This document shows, piece after piece, positions 8,054 through 16,030 of a DNA stretch of 34,098 nucleotides (its first letter is position 1; the number at the start of each line of letters is the position of its first letter). The position numbers and the translations under genes were made by a program. Location of the stretch: NCBI GenBank assembly GCA_904502005.1, contig CAJGDC010000016.1:1-34098 (forward strand), in the 5' to 3' direction. This DNA is from an uncultured Alistipes sp. Its GTDB lineage: Bacteria > Bacteroidota > Bacteroidia > Bacteroidales > Rikenellaceae. A model generated the notes under the pieces. It had not been told where the DNA came from and ran no database searches. It saw only the letters and a program-made list of their open reading frames with translations.

Positions 8054-9257
8054 CTTCCACTACCTCAGAGGTGGTTCAGAGGCCGTATATTTCAATATGG
8101 CCCAGATGCTTACGCGTGCAGGTCATAATGTCATCTTTTTCAGTTGCAAGGACTCTCGTAATAATAGCTACGGCAGTAACGAATACTTTGTTGAGTCAAA
8201 TATGACCATCAACCCAATTCTTGGAGCTTTGCGATATATTTATAACGGCAGTGCTAAGAGGGCTCTTGAGAAGTTAGTAGAGGCTGAAAAACCAGATATA
8301 GCACATATTCACCTACTTTGGGGTGGTCTTTCATCATCAATTCTTGGGGTACTTAAAAGACATAATATACCTATTGTCCACACCGCTCACGACTACCGAA
8401 TGGTCTGCCCTAATTATACCTTCCGCCGTGGAGATGGCGCAGTGTGCGAAGAGTGTCTGAATGGAAATTATCTTAACTGCCTAAAGAATCGCTGTTCTCA
8501 GGGTCAAATCGCACGTAGCGCACTGATGAGTGCCGAAGCATATTTCCGCAAGTGGATCATTCGTGCAACAGATTTGATAGATGGATATATCTTCGTTAGC
8601 AATTTTAGCTATCAGCAGCACCTCAAAGCCCTACCGGAGCTAAAAGATAAACAGTGCATTGTCGCCCATAATGCTATTGCCCCACTTGAGCAGAGCCATA
8701 TCAGCACAACAATGGGCAACTACTATCTGTACTTCGGTCGCTTAAGCGAAGAGAAGGGGCTTCAAACACTGATTAAGGCATTTACCGCTCTACCACACCT
8801 TCAGCTAAAAATTGTCGGCGAGGGCAATATTAAAGAGAGTCTCATCGCAATGGTTACCACAAACAACATAGAGTTTTGCGGTTATCAACGTGGAGAGCAA
8901 TTACGACAGACAATTAAAAATTGTAAAGCAATCGTTGTACCTTCAGAGTGTTATGAAAATAACCCAATGACCATTATTGAGGCACAAAGTGCCGGCATAC
9001 CAACTATTGGCGCACGCATAGGTGGCATTGCTGAGATTGTGGAGCAAGGAGAGACAGGCTATCTATTCACATCAAAGTCTGTAGAGGAGCTTATCTCTGC
9101 TGTTGAAGCAATGGAGTCCATAAACGAGGAGCAGTACAAAATTATGAGTAATAGATGTCGTGAGGTAGCTAATGAGAAGTTTACCGAGCAAGCTCTATAT
9201 CCAAAGATTATTAAACTTTACAACACACTACTATGTCACTCAAGCAACAAGGAATAA
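8031..9257 (+). CDS. GT4-family glycosyltransferase
   Basis: This protein has 408 residues from the ATG at 8031. An in-frame ATG 27 bases upstream would add nine residues, but M-K-V-L-L-I-N-N is the natural beginning of the first beta strand. The fold is GT-B: an N-terminal domain with R-G-G-S-E-A, and a C-terminal donor domain with Y-F-G-R-L-S-E-E-K-G-L and the E-x7-E pair E309/E317 (E-N-N-P-M-T-I-I-E-A), followed by G-G-I-A-E-I-V. A five-cysteine cluster (C126, C139, C142, C150, C155) lies after H-T-A-H-D-Y-R-M-V and may bind a metal. The only glycosyltransferase in the locus; donor and acceptor are unknown, though the rml genes make dTDP-rhamnose a plausible donor. Confidence 0.88.
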   Translation: MKVLLINNFHYLRGGSEAVYFNMAQMLTRAGHNVIFFSCKDSRNNSYGSNEYFVESNMTINPILGALRYIYNGSAKRALEKLVEAEKPDIAHIHLLWGGLSSSILGVLKRHNIPIVHTAHDYRMVCPNYTFRRGDGAVCEECLNGNYLNCLKNRCSQGQIARSALMSAEAYFRKWIIRATDLIDGYIFVSNFSYQQHLKALPELKDKQCIVAHNAIAPLEQSHISTTMGNYYLYFGRLSEEKGLQTLIKAFTALPHLQLKIVGEGNIKESLIAMVTTNNIEFCGYQRGEQLRQTIKNCKAIVVPSECYENNPMTIIEAQSAGIPTIGARIGGIAEIVEQGETGYLFTSKSVEELISAVEAMESINEEQYKIMSNRCREVANEKFTEQALYPKIIKLYNTLLCHSSNKE

Positions 9258-9700
9258 ATCTGGACCTTTCACATATCCGCGCTGTAATCTTCTTTGCACT
9301 TGCGCGCATACCAATGCCACGTACTTGGCGCACGCTGTTTATCCGTGCAGCGGGCGTAAAACTCACGGGCAGCAAATACTTTATTGCCCGCGATGTGCAG
9401 TTTGATTCTATGCATCCTGGTAATATCACAATCCACAATGATGCACATATCACCTCTGGCGTGCGACTACTAACGCATCGCCTTGACACCTCAAACCCAG
9501 ACCGCGAGGATATACACTTCATTGAGGGTCATATAACCATTGGCGAGCACGCTTTTATTGGCAGTGGAACAATTATTACTGGCGAGGTAAAAATTGGACG
9601 TAGTGCAATCATCGGTGCTGGCAGCGTGGTAACAAAGTCTGTGGGAGATAATGAAATCTGGGCAGGCAATCCTGCAAAGTTCATCAAAATGAGAGCTTAA
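9233..9700 (+). CDS. Left-handed beta-helix O-acetyltransferase
   Basis: This 155-residue protein belongs to the hexapeptide-repeat acyltransferases (maltose/serine acetyltransferase-like LbH). It contains I-T-I-G-E-H-A-F-I-G and V-K-I-G-R-S-A-I-I-G-A-G-S-V-V-T-K-S-V coil turns and the candidate catalytic histidine H82 in L-L-T-H-R. The C-terminal W-A-G-N-P-A-K-F-I is the usual ending of this group. The first 25 bases overlap the end of the glycosyltransferase gene. It probably O-acetylates a sugar of the glycan, using acetyl-CoA in the cytoplasm; the substrate is inferred from context only. Confidence 0.9.
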   Translation: MSLKQQGINLDLSHIRAVIFFALARIPMPRTWRTLFIRAAGVKLTGSKYFIARDVQFDSMHPGNITIHNDAHITSGVRLLTHRLDTSNPDREDIHFIEGHITIGEHAFIGSGTIITGEVKIGRSAIIGAGSVVTKSVGDNEIWAGNPAKFIKMRA

Positions 9701-9703
9701 GCA

Positions 9704-10804
9704 ATGGCAACAATAAGTTCTATAACCAGACAGCGACTCTTTGCGCTGCTTCGCCTTGCGCTTATCGGAGGTGATTACTCACGCACACTCTTTGACCGCA
9801 TGAGCAATAACAAGTGGCAAGATGTATACAATGCCGCACTTGAGCAGGGAGTGCTTGCCTTTGCTTACGATGGCATCCGCAAGTTAGACGAAGAGTATCA
9901 ACCTGAGCTAGACATTAAAGTTCAGTGGGCATATAATGTCAGCCACATTGAGAACATCTATGCCAAGCAGCTATCATCGGCAAAAAAACTAACTACGTTC
10001 TTTGCCAAGAGAGGCATTAATACCATGATTCTCAAGGGTTTATCCATTGCATCTATGTACCCGGAACCTACGCATCGTCAGTCTGGTGATATAGATATCT
10101 ATCTAATGGGTGACTACGATAAGGGCAATGAGGCGGTAAGAAAGGCTGGAATTGACCTTCGTCTTGACTTCTTTGTCCATTCAGAGTTTACTGTAGATGG
10201 TATAAATGTTGAAAATCATCTATACTTTGTCAATCCTAACGTAAATAGAACTGGTGAATATGTGCAGCAAGCGCTCTTGTCGTTAGTAGATAACTACGAC
10301 AACCACCCCACAGTTGCAGGTGCATTAATTCCGTCAGCAGAATTTGCAACACTATTCTTTGCTCGCCACGCCAGCTGGCACTATGCAAGAGAATGCATCA
10401 AGCTAAGAGATATCTGCGACTGGGGCATAATGCTCAACTACTACAGAGATCGCATAGACATCAATACCATTCTATCACATCTCGAGAATTGTGGTCTGAC
10501 ACGCTTTGCCTCCATTCTTACAACTATTGCAGAGCAAATTTTAGGTATTACTCTCCCACTACATTTTTCAGAACGATATGAAGCACTTGCCTCAAGAGTG
10601 TTAGAGGATATACTGAGCTTTGAAGATGAACAAAAGCACAGCCAGATGAACTTTATACGCGCTTTTGTACTCAAAACTCGTAATAGAATATCTCGTAAGT
10701 GGTGCTACGACGAAGTAGTACCAGACAGCTATTGGGGAAATATCTGGTACTCAATTAAGGGATATATTACAAGTCCGCTGAAGGTTTTTAAGGCTAAATT
10801 ATAG
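9704..10804 (+). CDS. NTP_transf_5-type putative nucleotidyltransferase
   Basis: This 366-residue protein resembles the NTP_transf_5 (PF14907) family, a nucleotidyltransferase-fold group frequently linked to polysaccharide and peptide-modification loci. The signature is L-K-G near K111, then Y-P-E-P-T-H-R-Q-S-G-D-I-D-I-Y-L at 119-134, with the metal-binding D129 and D131. The reaction is not established. The gene starts three bases after the acetyltransferase and is the last of the operon. Its last six bases overlap the end of the convergent short-chain dehydrogenase gene, and there is no terminator hairpin between them. A transferase acting on a sugar precursor or on a surface component is possible but unproven. 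Confidence 0.8.
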   Translation: MATISSITRQRLFALLRLALIGGDYSRTLFDRMSNNKWQDVYNAALEQGVLAFAYDGIRKLDEEYQPELDIKVQWAYNVSHIENIYAKQLSSAKKLTTFFAKRGINTMILKGLSIASMYPEPTHRQSGDIDIYLMGDYDKGNEAVRKAGIDLRLDFFVHSEFTVDGINVENHLYFVNPNVNRTGEYVQQALLSLVDNYDNHPTVAGALIPSAEFATLFFARHASWHYARECIKLRDICDWGIMLNYYRDRIDINTILSHLENCGLTRFASILTTIAEQILGITLPLHFSERYEALASRVLEDILSFEDEQKHSQMNFIRAFVLKTRNRISRKWCYDEVVPDSYWGNIWYSIKGYITSPLKVFKAKL

Positions 10805-11587
10805 CTTAGAGAGCAGCCTACGCACTGCAGGAATCTTCATTACCAGCAGAATAACCACTGCTGGAAGTATTCGGCATGCAGTGACAGCAATCTTTGTAAA
10901 AAGACCTGGGATGAGGGTTCTGCGACCACGGCGCATAGCCTTTAGTCCCTTTTGAGCAATACTTTGAGGTGTAGTCATAACTCCGAAGGCACGTAACCAC
11001 TTACGATGACGATCACTTAAATCATAGAGCGGAGTATCTACTGCACCTGGGAAGAGTGTTGTAACGGTTACATTATGCTCTCTGAGTTCATACCAAAGCG
11101 ACTGAGCAAAACTCTTGAGTGCGACCTTTGTTGAGCCATAAAGCGACATTGTCGGATATGGTGTCCACGCTGTCATAGAGCTGACAATAAGTATTCTACC
11201 CTGTTTGCGATCCACCATATCTCTTGCAAATAGTCTGCACAGCTTCATTGGGGTCGTAAAGTGGAGAGCCGTAATAAAGTCTAAATAAGACTCTGATGTA
11301 TTGAGAAATTTACCAAAGTGTAACACACCTGCATTTGAGATTAGGGTATCAACCTCTCCCAACTCCTTTGCAAAAGCGTATATACGCTCCGCTGCATCAG
11401 CTGCTGATAGGTCCATCTCCATAAACTTTACATCAACACCATACTGCTGAATAATATCCTCAGAGACAGAGCGCAAAGCTGAGAGCTGATTACTAACAAG
11501 AATCAGATTCTCACCATTTGCAGCACTCTGACGCGCAAACTGTTCTCCGATACCAGAACTTCCACCGGTGATTAGAGTATATCGCAT
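10799..11587 (-). CDS. Short-chain dehydrogenase/reductase with C-terminal membrane segment
   Basis: This classical SDR of 262 residues has the cofactor motif T-G-G-S-S-G-I-G (7-14), N-A-G (85-87) and the catalytic triad S137, Y150 and K154 (Y-G-S-T-K). After the Rossmann core comes a hydrophobic stretch (about 232-251, rich in V, I, L and A) and a basic tail, suggesting membrane association of the C-terminus. The substrate is unknown; members with this C-terminal extension are often annotated as lipid or ketoacyl reductases. The start codon shares one base with the stop codon of the upstream DUF486 gene. The stop overlaps the convergent gene by six bases. Confidence 0.9.
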   Translation of the reverse strand: MRYTLITGGSSGIGEQFARQSAANGENLILVSNQLSALRSVSEDIIQQYGVDVKFMEMDLSAADAAERIYAFAKELGEVDTLISNAGVLHFGKFLNTSESYLDFITALHFTTPMKLCRLFARDMVDRKQGRILIVSSMTAWTPYPTMSLYGSTKVALKSFAQSLWYELREHNVTVTTLFPGAVDTPLYDLSDRHRKWLRAFGVMTTPQSIAQKGLKAMRRGRRTLIPGLFTKIAVTACRILPAVVILLVMKIPAVRRLLSKL

Positions 11588-11955
11588 TACTTCTTAAATA
11601 TAAAGAAAACTGCAGCTACAAGGCAGATAAAACCTACAAGATGATTCCAACGTAGTGCCTCGTTCTTCATTACCAGCAACACTATTACCGTAAAGACAGT
11701 AAGCGAGACAACCTCCTGAATAACCTTAAGTTCCCAAATTGAGAATGGGCCTCCATATTCAGCGCTACCAAGGCGATTTGCAGGCACCATAAAGCAGTAC
11801 TCAAATAGTGCTACTAACCAGCTAATGCCAATCACGGCCATAATACCAATTCTCTCAAATCGGCTCTTAAACATCACCTGCCCATACCAAGCAAGTGTCA
11901 TAAAAAGATTTGAACATATCAGAAGCGCAATTGCCCCTAGACCTCTACCTAACAT
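11587..11955 (-). CDS. DUF486/DMT-family small membrane protein
   Basis: This 122-residue protein has four predicted transmembrane segments and sequence features of the DUF486 branch of the drug/metabolite transporter superfamily: L-A-W-Y-G at residues 21-25, E-Y-C-F-M-V-P-A-N-R-L-G in the middle, and L-K-V-I-Q-E-V. Such half-size proteins probably work as dimers; the substrate is not known. It sits 38 bases downstream of the FISUMP lipoprotein gene and overlaps the SDR start by one base, so the two are likely translated together. Confidence 0.85.
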   Translation of the reverse strand: MLGRGLGAIALLICSNLFMTLAWYGQVMFKSRFERIGIMAVIGISWLVALFEYCFMVPANRLGSAEYGGPFSIWELKVIQEVVSLTVFTVIVLLVMKNEALRWNHLVGFICLVAAVFFIFKK

Positions 11956-11993
11956 ATTGCTCTTTTATATTCTTGTTACCCACAATACTCTAA

Positions 11994-13085
11994 TTACATC
12001 TCTTTTGCACAACGCACAGAGTATGCATTGCCACGATAGTTTACATTTGCCGGGGTAACGTTACCACTATAGTAGAAACCCAAATAACTTGCATAGTAAT
12101 CGATGCTCTCAAATGGAGATGCAGACCAATAGTACCCAAACTCTCCAACAAGGAAGATATTACCACCATCATGGCTACGATAGCCAGCTGCTGGATACCA
12201 TGCTGTAGTTCCGTCAGACAGAGTCCAATCAAGCCCCTTGAAACTACTATTCCAAAGCGAGGTTGTATTTGCCTTTGACCACAAACCAACCAAGCCACCA
12301 TCAGGGACACGATAACCCACCGGACATGGGTCGTATATACTCTTCTCACCCTCCTTCCAACGCTTGGAATAGTTAGTATGGTTAGCACCATCACCCGCAC
12401 ACCACTCAAAGTTATTGCTAATAAATGTCATTGGATGTTCGGTTGCATAATCTACACTCTGTGGAGTTGAAACACTACTCCACTCCCCTGTTGAAGCTGC
12501 TATAGTTGGCGTTGAGAGTGAGCAACTACCCAAAAATGGGTCTTTTCTACCCCACTGATACAATAGACCGAATGTTCCCACATTACCTGGCATTGCAGAA
12601 GTTGCACCAAGGTTGCGATCCATCATTACACCAGCTTTATTGGCATAAACCTCATCATGAACACCATCCGCTGAACACCAGATATGCCATGACCAGAGAA
12701 TTGCACCGCTTGAATTTCGCACAGCGATTAAGGCATTACCACTCTCAAATGGTTTATAAACAGAGAAGTAGACATATCCATCCTTATACAGCACGGTTGA
12801 GACCACATCCCCTGCATCAGGCGCAACACTTGTGCCGAAGCTCTCCCAAATGACATCCGCACGCTTAACTCCGCTGATACTCTGATTTGAATTACCCTTA
12901 ACAGCCTTAAACTTATAGTTTCCATCTGCGGTAACAATATAACAGTTAGCTGTTCCTGCTGCAGAAATATCCTTATAGGTTACATAGTCGGGCTTTGTAG
13001 GGTCCTCAAAAACAATTGTTTGCGAACAGCTAACAGAGAAAAGAGCTGCTACAAAAAATATAAAGACATTATATATAAGTTTCAT
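11994..13085 (-). CDS. FISUMP-like lipoprotein (Fibrobacter succinogenes major paralogous domain)
   Basis: This 363-residue lipoprotein has a signal peptide with the lipobox ending F-S-V-S-C20. The C-terminal half carries typical FISUMP features: M-D-R-N-L-G-A-T-S-A at about 155-164, L-Y-Q-W-G-R-K-D-P-F, Y-D-P-C-P-V-G-Y-R-V-P, W-Y-P-A-A-G-Y-R and finally Y-Y-W-S-A-S-P with S-V-R-C-A-K-E at the very end. These domains are found on the surface of Bacteroidetes and Fibrobacteres, and their biochemical function is not established. It starts 12 bases after the PEGA-domain gene, so the pair is almost certainly co-transcribed and may act together at the outer membrane (inference). Confidence 0.88.
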   Translation of the reverse strand: MKLIYNVFIFFVAALFSVSCSQTIVFEDPTKPDYVTYKDISAAGTANCYIVTADGNYKFKAVKGNSNQSISGVKRADVIWESFGTSVAPDAGDVVSTVLYKDGYVYFSVYKPFESGNALIAVRNSSGAILWSWHIWCSADGVHDEVYANKAGVMMDRNLGATSAMPGNVGTFGLLYQWGRKDPFLGSCSLSTPTIAASTGEWSSVSTPQSVDYATEHPMTFISNNFEWCAGDGANHTNYSKRWKEGEKSIYDPCPVGYRVPDGGLVGLWSKANTTSLWNSSFKGLDWTLSDGTTAWYPAAGYRSHDGGNIFLVGEFGYYWSASPFESIDYYASYLGFYYSGNVTPANVNYRGNAYSVRCAKEM

Positions 13086-13097
13086 AATTACAGCGGT

Positions 13098-14972
13098 TTA
13101 GAAGTTAAATCCAGCAGATATTTTAGCGCCGATACCCATCTTAGACTTAATATCTAACTGAGTATTTGAATATGCATCTATACAAGGCAGTGACTGAGTT
13201 GTTGCGCCAGCACTGATATAGAACTTTCCAAAATTTACACCGAAATTCAAATCTGCAAATAGACCATTAGTATGGTACTTATAGTCTACGCCCTCATGAT
13301 AGATACTATCTGAGCCAAATAGTTTTCCTCCGACAGATAATGCAACAAAAGTTCGACTATGGTCACCCATATACGCGCGTGCGTGTAGATAAAGAGGTAT
13401 GCTAATGGTTCCCGCAGACAGAGGTTTCCCTGCACCTTGTTTAAGCATCGCGCTATTATCAACCTTGTCAAAATTAAACTCTGCACCTACACCTAAGCCG
13501 ACAAATATAGTCTTGGTCGCTCTAACACCTCCAATATAGCTAACACCAACGTGATTTACCATAGCTCCCGAAATAGAGTGCATTGAGTAAGCGAGGTTAA
13601 TGCCATGCTGATAGAATGCCTTAACCTTCTTTAGCAACTCATTTTGCAACATTGCATGATGATTGTGTCCATGTCTGTGTGATTTGTGAGAGGGGTCTAT
13701 ATCAAGTTCAACAGTAATCTTTTCGGTCTTTCCCTCGTTAATAGTAACTTTTTTAGTCTGGGTAATATATCCATACATAGAAACCACAACAGTATGCTCA
13801 CCTACAAGAATATCTTTGAGCTTAAGAGGCAGAGTTCCTACCTCTTTGCCATCAAGAGTAACCTTTGCAGAGGTTTGTGAACCCTCAATCATCAGAGAAC
13901 CCAACATTGGCTTAGGTGCCTCAAGTGTAAATGTCTGCTCTGACCTCTTTTCATAGATATGCTCTTGTCTTTTTTCTGGACGGTGGCCCTCTTTACGAGC
14001 CTCAAAGATATAGTATCCATACTGAAGTGCACCAGTCCAGGTTCCAATACTCTTTTTCTCATTGTTTATCCAAATTTCTGCATCATTTGGCGCGGTAATT
14101 GTCACCGTCGTTGCGTCATTCTTAAGATGGATAGTTCTTATAGCCTTAGTTCCTTCCTTTACTACAATAGTACCTGTATCACTATGATAGTCAGGAGCCG
14201 AAACCGTAAATTCATAGGTTCCCACCTCTAAGAGTGTCATAAAATGCCCATTTACAACTTTGTGCGTATGCCCGTCAATAGTCACTGACGCATTTGCATT
14301 AGCCGGAGTAACATTAAAGACTACATACTCCGTCTTTGCCTCAGCCACATCAAGAGAGAATGAAATATTGTGAGGGTTAACAGTAATATCCATCTCACTT
14401 GACCTTTTGTCTAAAGTAAGTTTTAACTTATGATCACCATTAGTAACTTCCTCGACGATAAGTTCCTTTGAGTTATCCGTTTTGCCCTTATATACATCAT
14501 CAATATATACATCAGCACCCACTTCATTACTACGTACTACAATACTATATAGTTGATTTAGTGTAGCTTCAAGTTGATACTCCTTATCTCCCTCAAAACT
14601 AAACTCCACCTCATTAGATGTACCAAAAGTAGGATGTTTAAGGTAGAATTTAACATTAGGTCTTGCAGTAAACTCAAGGATAAGCACAGCATTTTCTGTC
14701 ACCTTAAACTTTGGGCAGTCAATGATTCCTGACGGGAAAACCGGCTCCAACTGCTCCATCTGCTCTAAAGTCATCTTGTGAAACTGAATTTTCACACGAG
14801 CACATGGGTTGCGAGAGCTATCCTTACTAATCGGGTCAATATTTAGGCCAGTAAGATTGTCTTTTTGAACTGGCTTAAATGTTCCCTCGTCAATAATAAT
14901 TGTGTGTTCAATCTTTGCAAACGCGGTAGTTGATACAAAGATGGTTAGTAGTATTGCAAGTAATCTTTTCAT
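13098..14972 (-). CDS. PEGA-domain protein with His-rich linker and C-terminal beta-barrel-like region
   Basis: The protein has 624 residues from the ATG at 14972; an in-frame TTG six bases upstream is less likely. A signal peptide (about residues 1-20, ending T-A-F-A) is followed by an N-terminal region of unknown type. PEGA-like beta repeats come next, for example V-G-A-D-V-Y-I-D-D-V-Y-K-G and A-K-V-T-L-D-G-K-E-V-G-T-L-P-L-K. A histidine-rich linker with six His in eleven residues lies at about 429-439. The last 170 residues alternate polar and hydrophobic residues and end in G-F-N-F, as in outer-membrane beta-barrels. PEGA domains are extracellular or periplasmic beta modules. Gene context downstream of argS-obg gives no functional clue. 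The FISUMP lipoprotein gene follows after 12 bases. Confidence 0.85.
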   Translation of the reverse strand: MKRLLAILLTIFVSTTAFAKIEHTIIIDEGTFKPVQKDNLTGLNIDPISKDSSRNPCARVKIQFHKMTLEQMEQLEPVFPSGIIDCPKFKVTENAVLILEFTARPNVKFYLKHPTFGTSNEVEFSFEGDKEYQLEATLNQLYSIVVRSNEVGADVYIDDVYKGKTDNSKELIVEEVTNGDHKLKLTLDKRSSEMDITVNPHNISFSLDVAEAKTEYVVFNVTPANANASVTIDGHTHKVVNGHFMTLLEVGTYEFTVSAPDYHSDTGTIVVKEGTKAIRTIHLKNDATTVTITAPNDAEIWINNEKKSIGTWTGALQYGYYIFEARKEGHRPEKRQEHIYEKRSEQTFTLEAPKPMLGSLMIEGSQTSAKVTLDGKEVGTLPLKLKDILVGEHTVVVSMYGYITQTKKVTINEGKTEKITVELDIDPSHKSHRHGHNHHAMLQNELLKKVKAFYQHGINLAYSMHSISGAMVNHVGVSYIGGVRATKTIFVGLGVGAEFNFDKVDNSAMLKQGAGKPLSAGTISIPLYLHARAYMGDHSRTFVALSVGGKLFGSDSIYHEGVDYKYHTNGLFADLNFGVNFGKFYISAGATTQSLPCIDAYSNTQLDIKSKMGIGAKISAGFNF

Positions 14973-14991
14973 AGTCAATAGTAACAGTAGT

Positions 14992-15014
14992 TAAGGTCGG
15001 AGTTACCGACCTTA
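14992..15014 (-). other. Perfect hairpin between obg and the PEGA gene
   Basis: A 9-bp perfect stem (taaggtcgg at 14992-15000 and ccgacctta at 15006-15014) with a 5-base loop lies directly after the obg stop codon. On the minus strand it is not followed by a T run, so it may be an RNA-processing or stability element, or a weak attenuator, rather than a standard terminator. Confidence 0.6.
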
Positions 15015-15016
15015 GA

Positions 15017-16027
15017 TTACTGAAGTATCTGCCAGAGCTTATCTTTAAGTTGTTGGATACCAAGACCTGAGACAGACGATATAAAGATAGTCTCAATACC
15101 CTCTGGAAGTTCTGCCTTCATCTGCTCTATAAGTTCATCATCGAGCATATCGCACTTTGTTACTGCAAGGATGCGCTGCTTATCCAGTAGTTCTGGGTTA
15201 TACTGCGTAAGCTCTCCAAGAAGCACCTCGTATGCCTCGGCAATATTATCGCTATCGGCAGCAACCATAAATAGTAGCACCGAATTTCGTTCTATATGTC
15301 TAAGGAATCGAGTTCCAATACCCTTGCCTTCATGAGCACCCTCAATAATTCCTGGAATATCTGCCATAACAAACGAGTGGCCATTACGAACCTCCACAAT
15401 ACCAAGGTTTGGCTCAAGGGTTGTAAATGCATAGTCGGCAATCTTTGGCTTAGCGGCAGAAACTACAGAGAGCAGCGTACTCTTACCCGCATTTGGGAAA
15501 CCTACAAGACCGACATCGGCAAGCACCTTTAACTCAAGGATAAACGCGCCCTCATCACCCTCCTCACCAGGCTGAGCATAGCGTGGAGCCTGATTTGTCG
15601 GTGTCTTAAAGTGCCAGTTACCAAGACCTCCGCGGCCACCCTTCAGAAGAACGAGCTCCTCACCGTCCTCAGTTACCTCGCCAACATACTGATACTCTAT
15701 CTCTCCATCCTCAGTCTCAACTACACGACGAGCAACAGTACCGAGTGGCACTGGAATTACAATATCCTTTGCATCCTTACCGCTTGAACGTGCACCTGAA
15801 CCACACTGACCATCCTCTGCAAACTGGTGACGCTGATACTTCAGGTGGATAAGTGTCCAATACTGACGCTCACCCTTAAGGATAATACTACCACCCTTAC
15901 CGCCGTCGCCGCCATCTGGGCCGCCAAAGGCAACAAACTTCTCACGACGGAAGTGCGCCGAGCCTGCTCCTCCGTGACCTGAGCGAGCAAATATCTTTAC
16001 GTAATCTACAAAATTAGAGCCTGCCAT
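15017..16027 (-). CDS. obgE: Obg/CgtA ribosome-assembly GTPase
   Basis: Obg is an essential GTPase linked to 50S ribosomal subunit maturation and the stringent response. The 336-residue protein has the glycine-rich Obg fold (about 1-165, including G-G-P-D-G-G-D-G-G-K-G-G at 35-46). The G domain follows with G1 G-F-P-N-A-G-K-S (176-183), G2 F-T-T (201-203), G3 D-I-P-G (223-226), G4 T-K-C-D (290-293) and G5 S-S-V-S-G (317-321). It lacks the variable C-terminal OCT extension found in some homologues. It starts three bases after the argS stop codon, so the two are co-transcribed. Confidence 0.98.
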   Translation of the reverse strand: MAGSNFVDYVKIFARSGHGGAGSAHFRREKFVAFGGPDGGDGGKGGSIILKGERQYWTLIHLKYQRHQFAEDGQCGSGARSSGKDAKDIVIPVPLGTVARRVVETEDGEIEYQYVGEVTEDGEELVLLKGGRGGLGNWHFKTPTNQAPRYAQPGEEGDEGAFILELKVLADVGLVGFPNAGKSTLLSVVSAAKPKIADYAFTTLEPNLGIVEVRNGHSFVMADIPGIIEGAHEGKGIGTRFLRHIERNSVLLFMVAADSDNIAEAYEVLLGELTQYNPELLDKQRILAVTKCDMLDDELIEQMKAELPEGIETIFISSVSGLGIQQLKDKLWQILQ

Positions 16028-16030
16028 AAA

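Noticed and set aside
12041..12409. 122-codon alternative frame within the FISUMP gene
   Set aside because: Same strand but another frame, with no start context and a product of biased composition; a shadow of the lipoprotein gene.
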